DNA from: CAZDWZ01 sp964509425
Lineage (GTDB): Bacteria > Bdellovibrionota_C > UBA2361 > SZUA-149 > CAZDWZ01
Length of the DNA stretch: 64,000 nt
Assembly: GCA_964509425.1 (NCBI GenBank)
Contig: CAZDWZ010000002.1
Location: 372,001 to 436,000 of the forward strand
Direction of reading: 5' to 3'
Positions 63,304 to 64,000 of this stretch are shown here, piece after piece. The translations under genes and the position numbers were made by a program. Numbering within the stretch: position 1 is the first letter of the stretch; every line of letters starts with the position of its first letter. The notes below the pieces were generated by a model. It saw nothing but the letters and a program-made list of their open reading frames with translations. It made no database searches and was not told where the DNA came from.

Positions 63304-63650
63304 GATTCTCCAACACTTTCTTGTCCTGACACCCTTATTTTTTATCAGCTCGCTTAGGGTTTTCTTGTGACGCGCGTCATGGTGCTTGAGCAAACCCTGC
63401 AATAAGCCGATTTATTGGCGCTTTTTTCGAGCTTCAAGTTTCATGAAGAAACGTTGTGTCGAGGCGAAGACACTCGGTGAAAGTTCATCCGACTTTAAAC
63501 AACAAAGGCAGTCAACTAGCGCTCCGCGATGCATTCGCACGGCGCGACGATATCTCGCGCTCCTTGGGAAGTGTGGCGTTCCGAAACCACAGAGAAAAAA
63601 CTTCCCTCCTCAAATGAAAAAGGAGCCGCGTCAACCGAGGAGTATTATTT
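63304..63650. other. Intergenic region upstream of helical protein gene
   Basis: About 350 bases without a convincing gene. It contains a perfect 12-base palindrome TGACGCGCGTCA at 63368-63379, which could be an operator for the helical protein gene. A plus-strand frame here has odd composition and runs antisense into purN, and is not accepted. Confidence 0.5.
63368..63379. promoter_or_regulatory. 12-base palindrome, possible operator
   Basis: TGACGCGCGTCA is perfectly self-complementary and lies about 65 bases upstream of the ATG of the leftward helical protein gene, a plausible regulator-binding position. No regulator is known. Confidence 0.3.
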
Positions 63651-64000
63651 TTATTTTGCGGAGAGACTGTTTCGGCAGAGGTCCCGGACTACTTCCACAT
63701 AGAGGGAAATCTCAAGTGGACGCAACCGTGTTTGAAGCGACTCCGGCGTATCGCCGGGGAGCACCGGGGCAGTTCGCTGACTAAGAACGGGGCCGGTGTC
63801 GTATTCGCCGTCAACGAGGTGAATTGTGACGCCGGTTTCTTTCACGCCGCTCTTTAACACCGCCTCGTGCACGCGGATTCCGTACATGCCCTTCCCGCCG
63901 AAAGCAGGGAGCAGAGAAGGATGGACGTTTAATATTCGCTTCGGAAAGGCGTCCTGAAGCATCGGCCCGACCATCCGCATATACCCAGAAAGAATCACGA
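63651..64000 (-). CDS. purN: Phosphoribosylglycinamide formyltransferase, C-terminal part
   Basis: PurN adds a formyl group to GAR in purine synthesis. The frame is open to the right edge of the window on the minus strand, so the N-terminus (including the nucleotide-binding part) is missing. The visible 115 residues carry the catalytic core: GYMRMVGPML, then NVHPSLLPAFGGKGMYG with the catalytic Asn and His, followed by VHEAVLKSGVKETGVTIHLV and the Asp motif VDGEYDTGPVLSQ. The end at 63651 is complete. Confidence 0.95.
   Translation of the reverse strand, partial: VILSGYMRMVGPMLQDAFPKRILNVHPSLLPAFGGKGMYGIRVHEAVLKSGVKETGVTIHLVDGEYDTGPVLSQRTAPVLPGDTPESLQTRLRPLEISLYVEVVRDLCRNSLSAK

Noticed and set aside
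63386..63784. Plus-strand frame before and across the purN end
   Set aside because: It runs antisense into the conserved purN coding sequence and has no recognisable features.

Overview
Kind of organism. The window comes from a Gram-negative, probably free-living bacterium. It encodes type IV pilus retraction ATPases, a chaperone-usher fimbria, FlgM/FlgN-type flagellar factors, a subunit of respiratory complex I and many secreted or outer-membrane proteins. The single run of exactly 100 N (19025-19124) marks an arbitrary-length scaffold gap, as in a draft or metagenome assembly. Gene content (paired pilT/pilU-like genes, an FHA-free Ser/Thr kinase, many two-component systems, PEP-CTERM, collagen-like and FG-GAP proteins) recalls the former Deltaproteobacteria / Bdellovibrionota, but no rRNA or tRNA gene is present and that placement is a weak inference.

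Layout. 0-7 kb: tail of an unknown gene, a small glycine-rich basic protein, mfd, then pilT and a pilU-like gene. 7-11.2 kb: flgM/flgN pair, NarL-type regulator, a repeat-bearing intergenic hairpin and a membrane Ser/Thr kinase with ankyrin repeats. 11.2-16.5 kb: a leftward set nuoA - lipoprotein - nadK - (perfect hairpin) - recN - M23 peptidase - KOW/Smr protein. 16.7-19.6 kb: three pilin-like proteins that share a six-cysteine pattern, the last fused to a long Thr/Gly/Ser stalk interrupted by the assembly gap. 19.7-27.3 kb: CBS protein, aminotransferase, a protein with W-x-x-A-G-L repeats, a large secreted FN3/thrombospondin-3 protein, a PEP-CTERM protein and a TrmB-type regulator. 27.4-32.3 kb: a chaperone-usher fimbrial operon with two major-type subunits, a terminator, then minor subunit, chaperone and usher.

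32.5-58 kb: secreted and envelope proteins (a Cys-rich protein, trypsin-like lipoprotein, alkaline-phosphatase-superfamily membrane enzyme, collagen-like protein, carboxypeptidase-regulatory-domain protein, FG-GAP protein) interleaved with an unusually dense set of two-component proteins: five sensor kinases and five response regulators. Two of the five kinases lack the phospho-accepting histidine, another lacks a normal ATP-lid G1 box, and one receiver lacks its aspartate. 57.6-64 kb: DUF1963 protein, DJ-1/PfpI protein, a large unknown protein, small proteins, a helical protein and the C-terminal part of purN.

How it works together. Much of the window appears devoted to the cell surface: making and retracting pili, building fimbriae and secreting large repeat proteins, under two-component control. 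The most unusual features are the clustered catalytically degenerate sensor kinases (one translationally coupled to a collagen-like protein), the six-Cys pilin trio with its threonine-rich stalk, and an apparently unnamed Cys-rich domain shared by two secreted proteins 20 kb apart.
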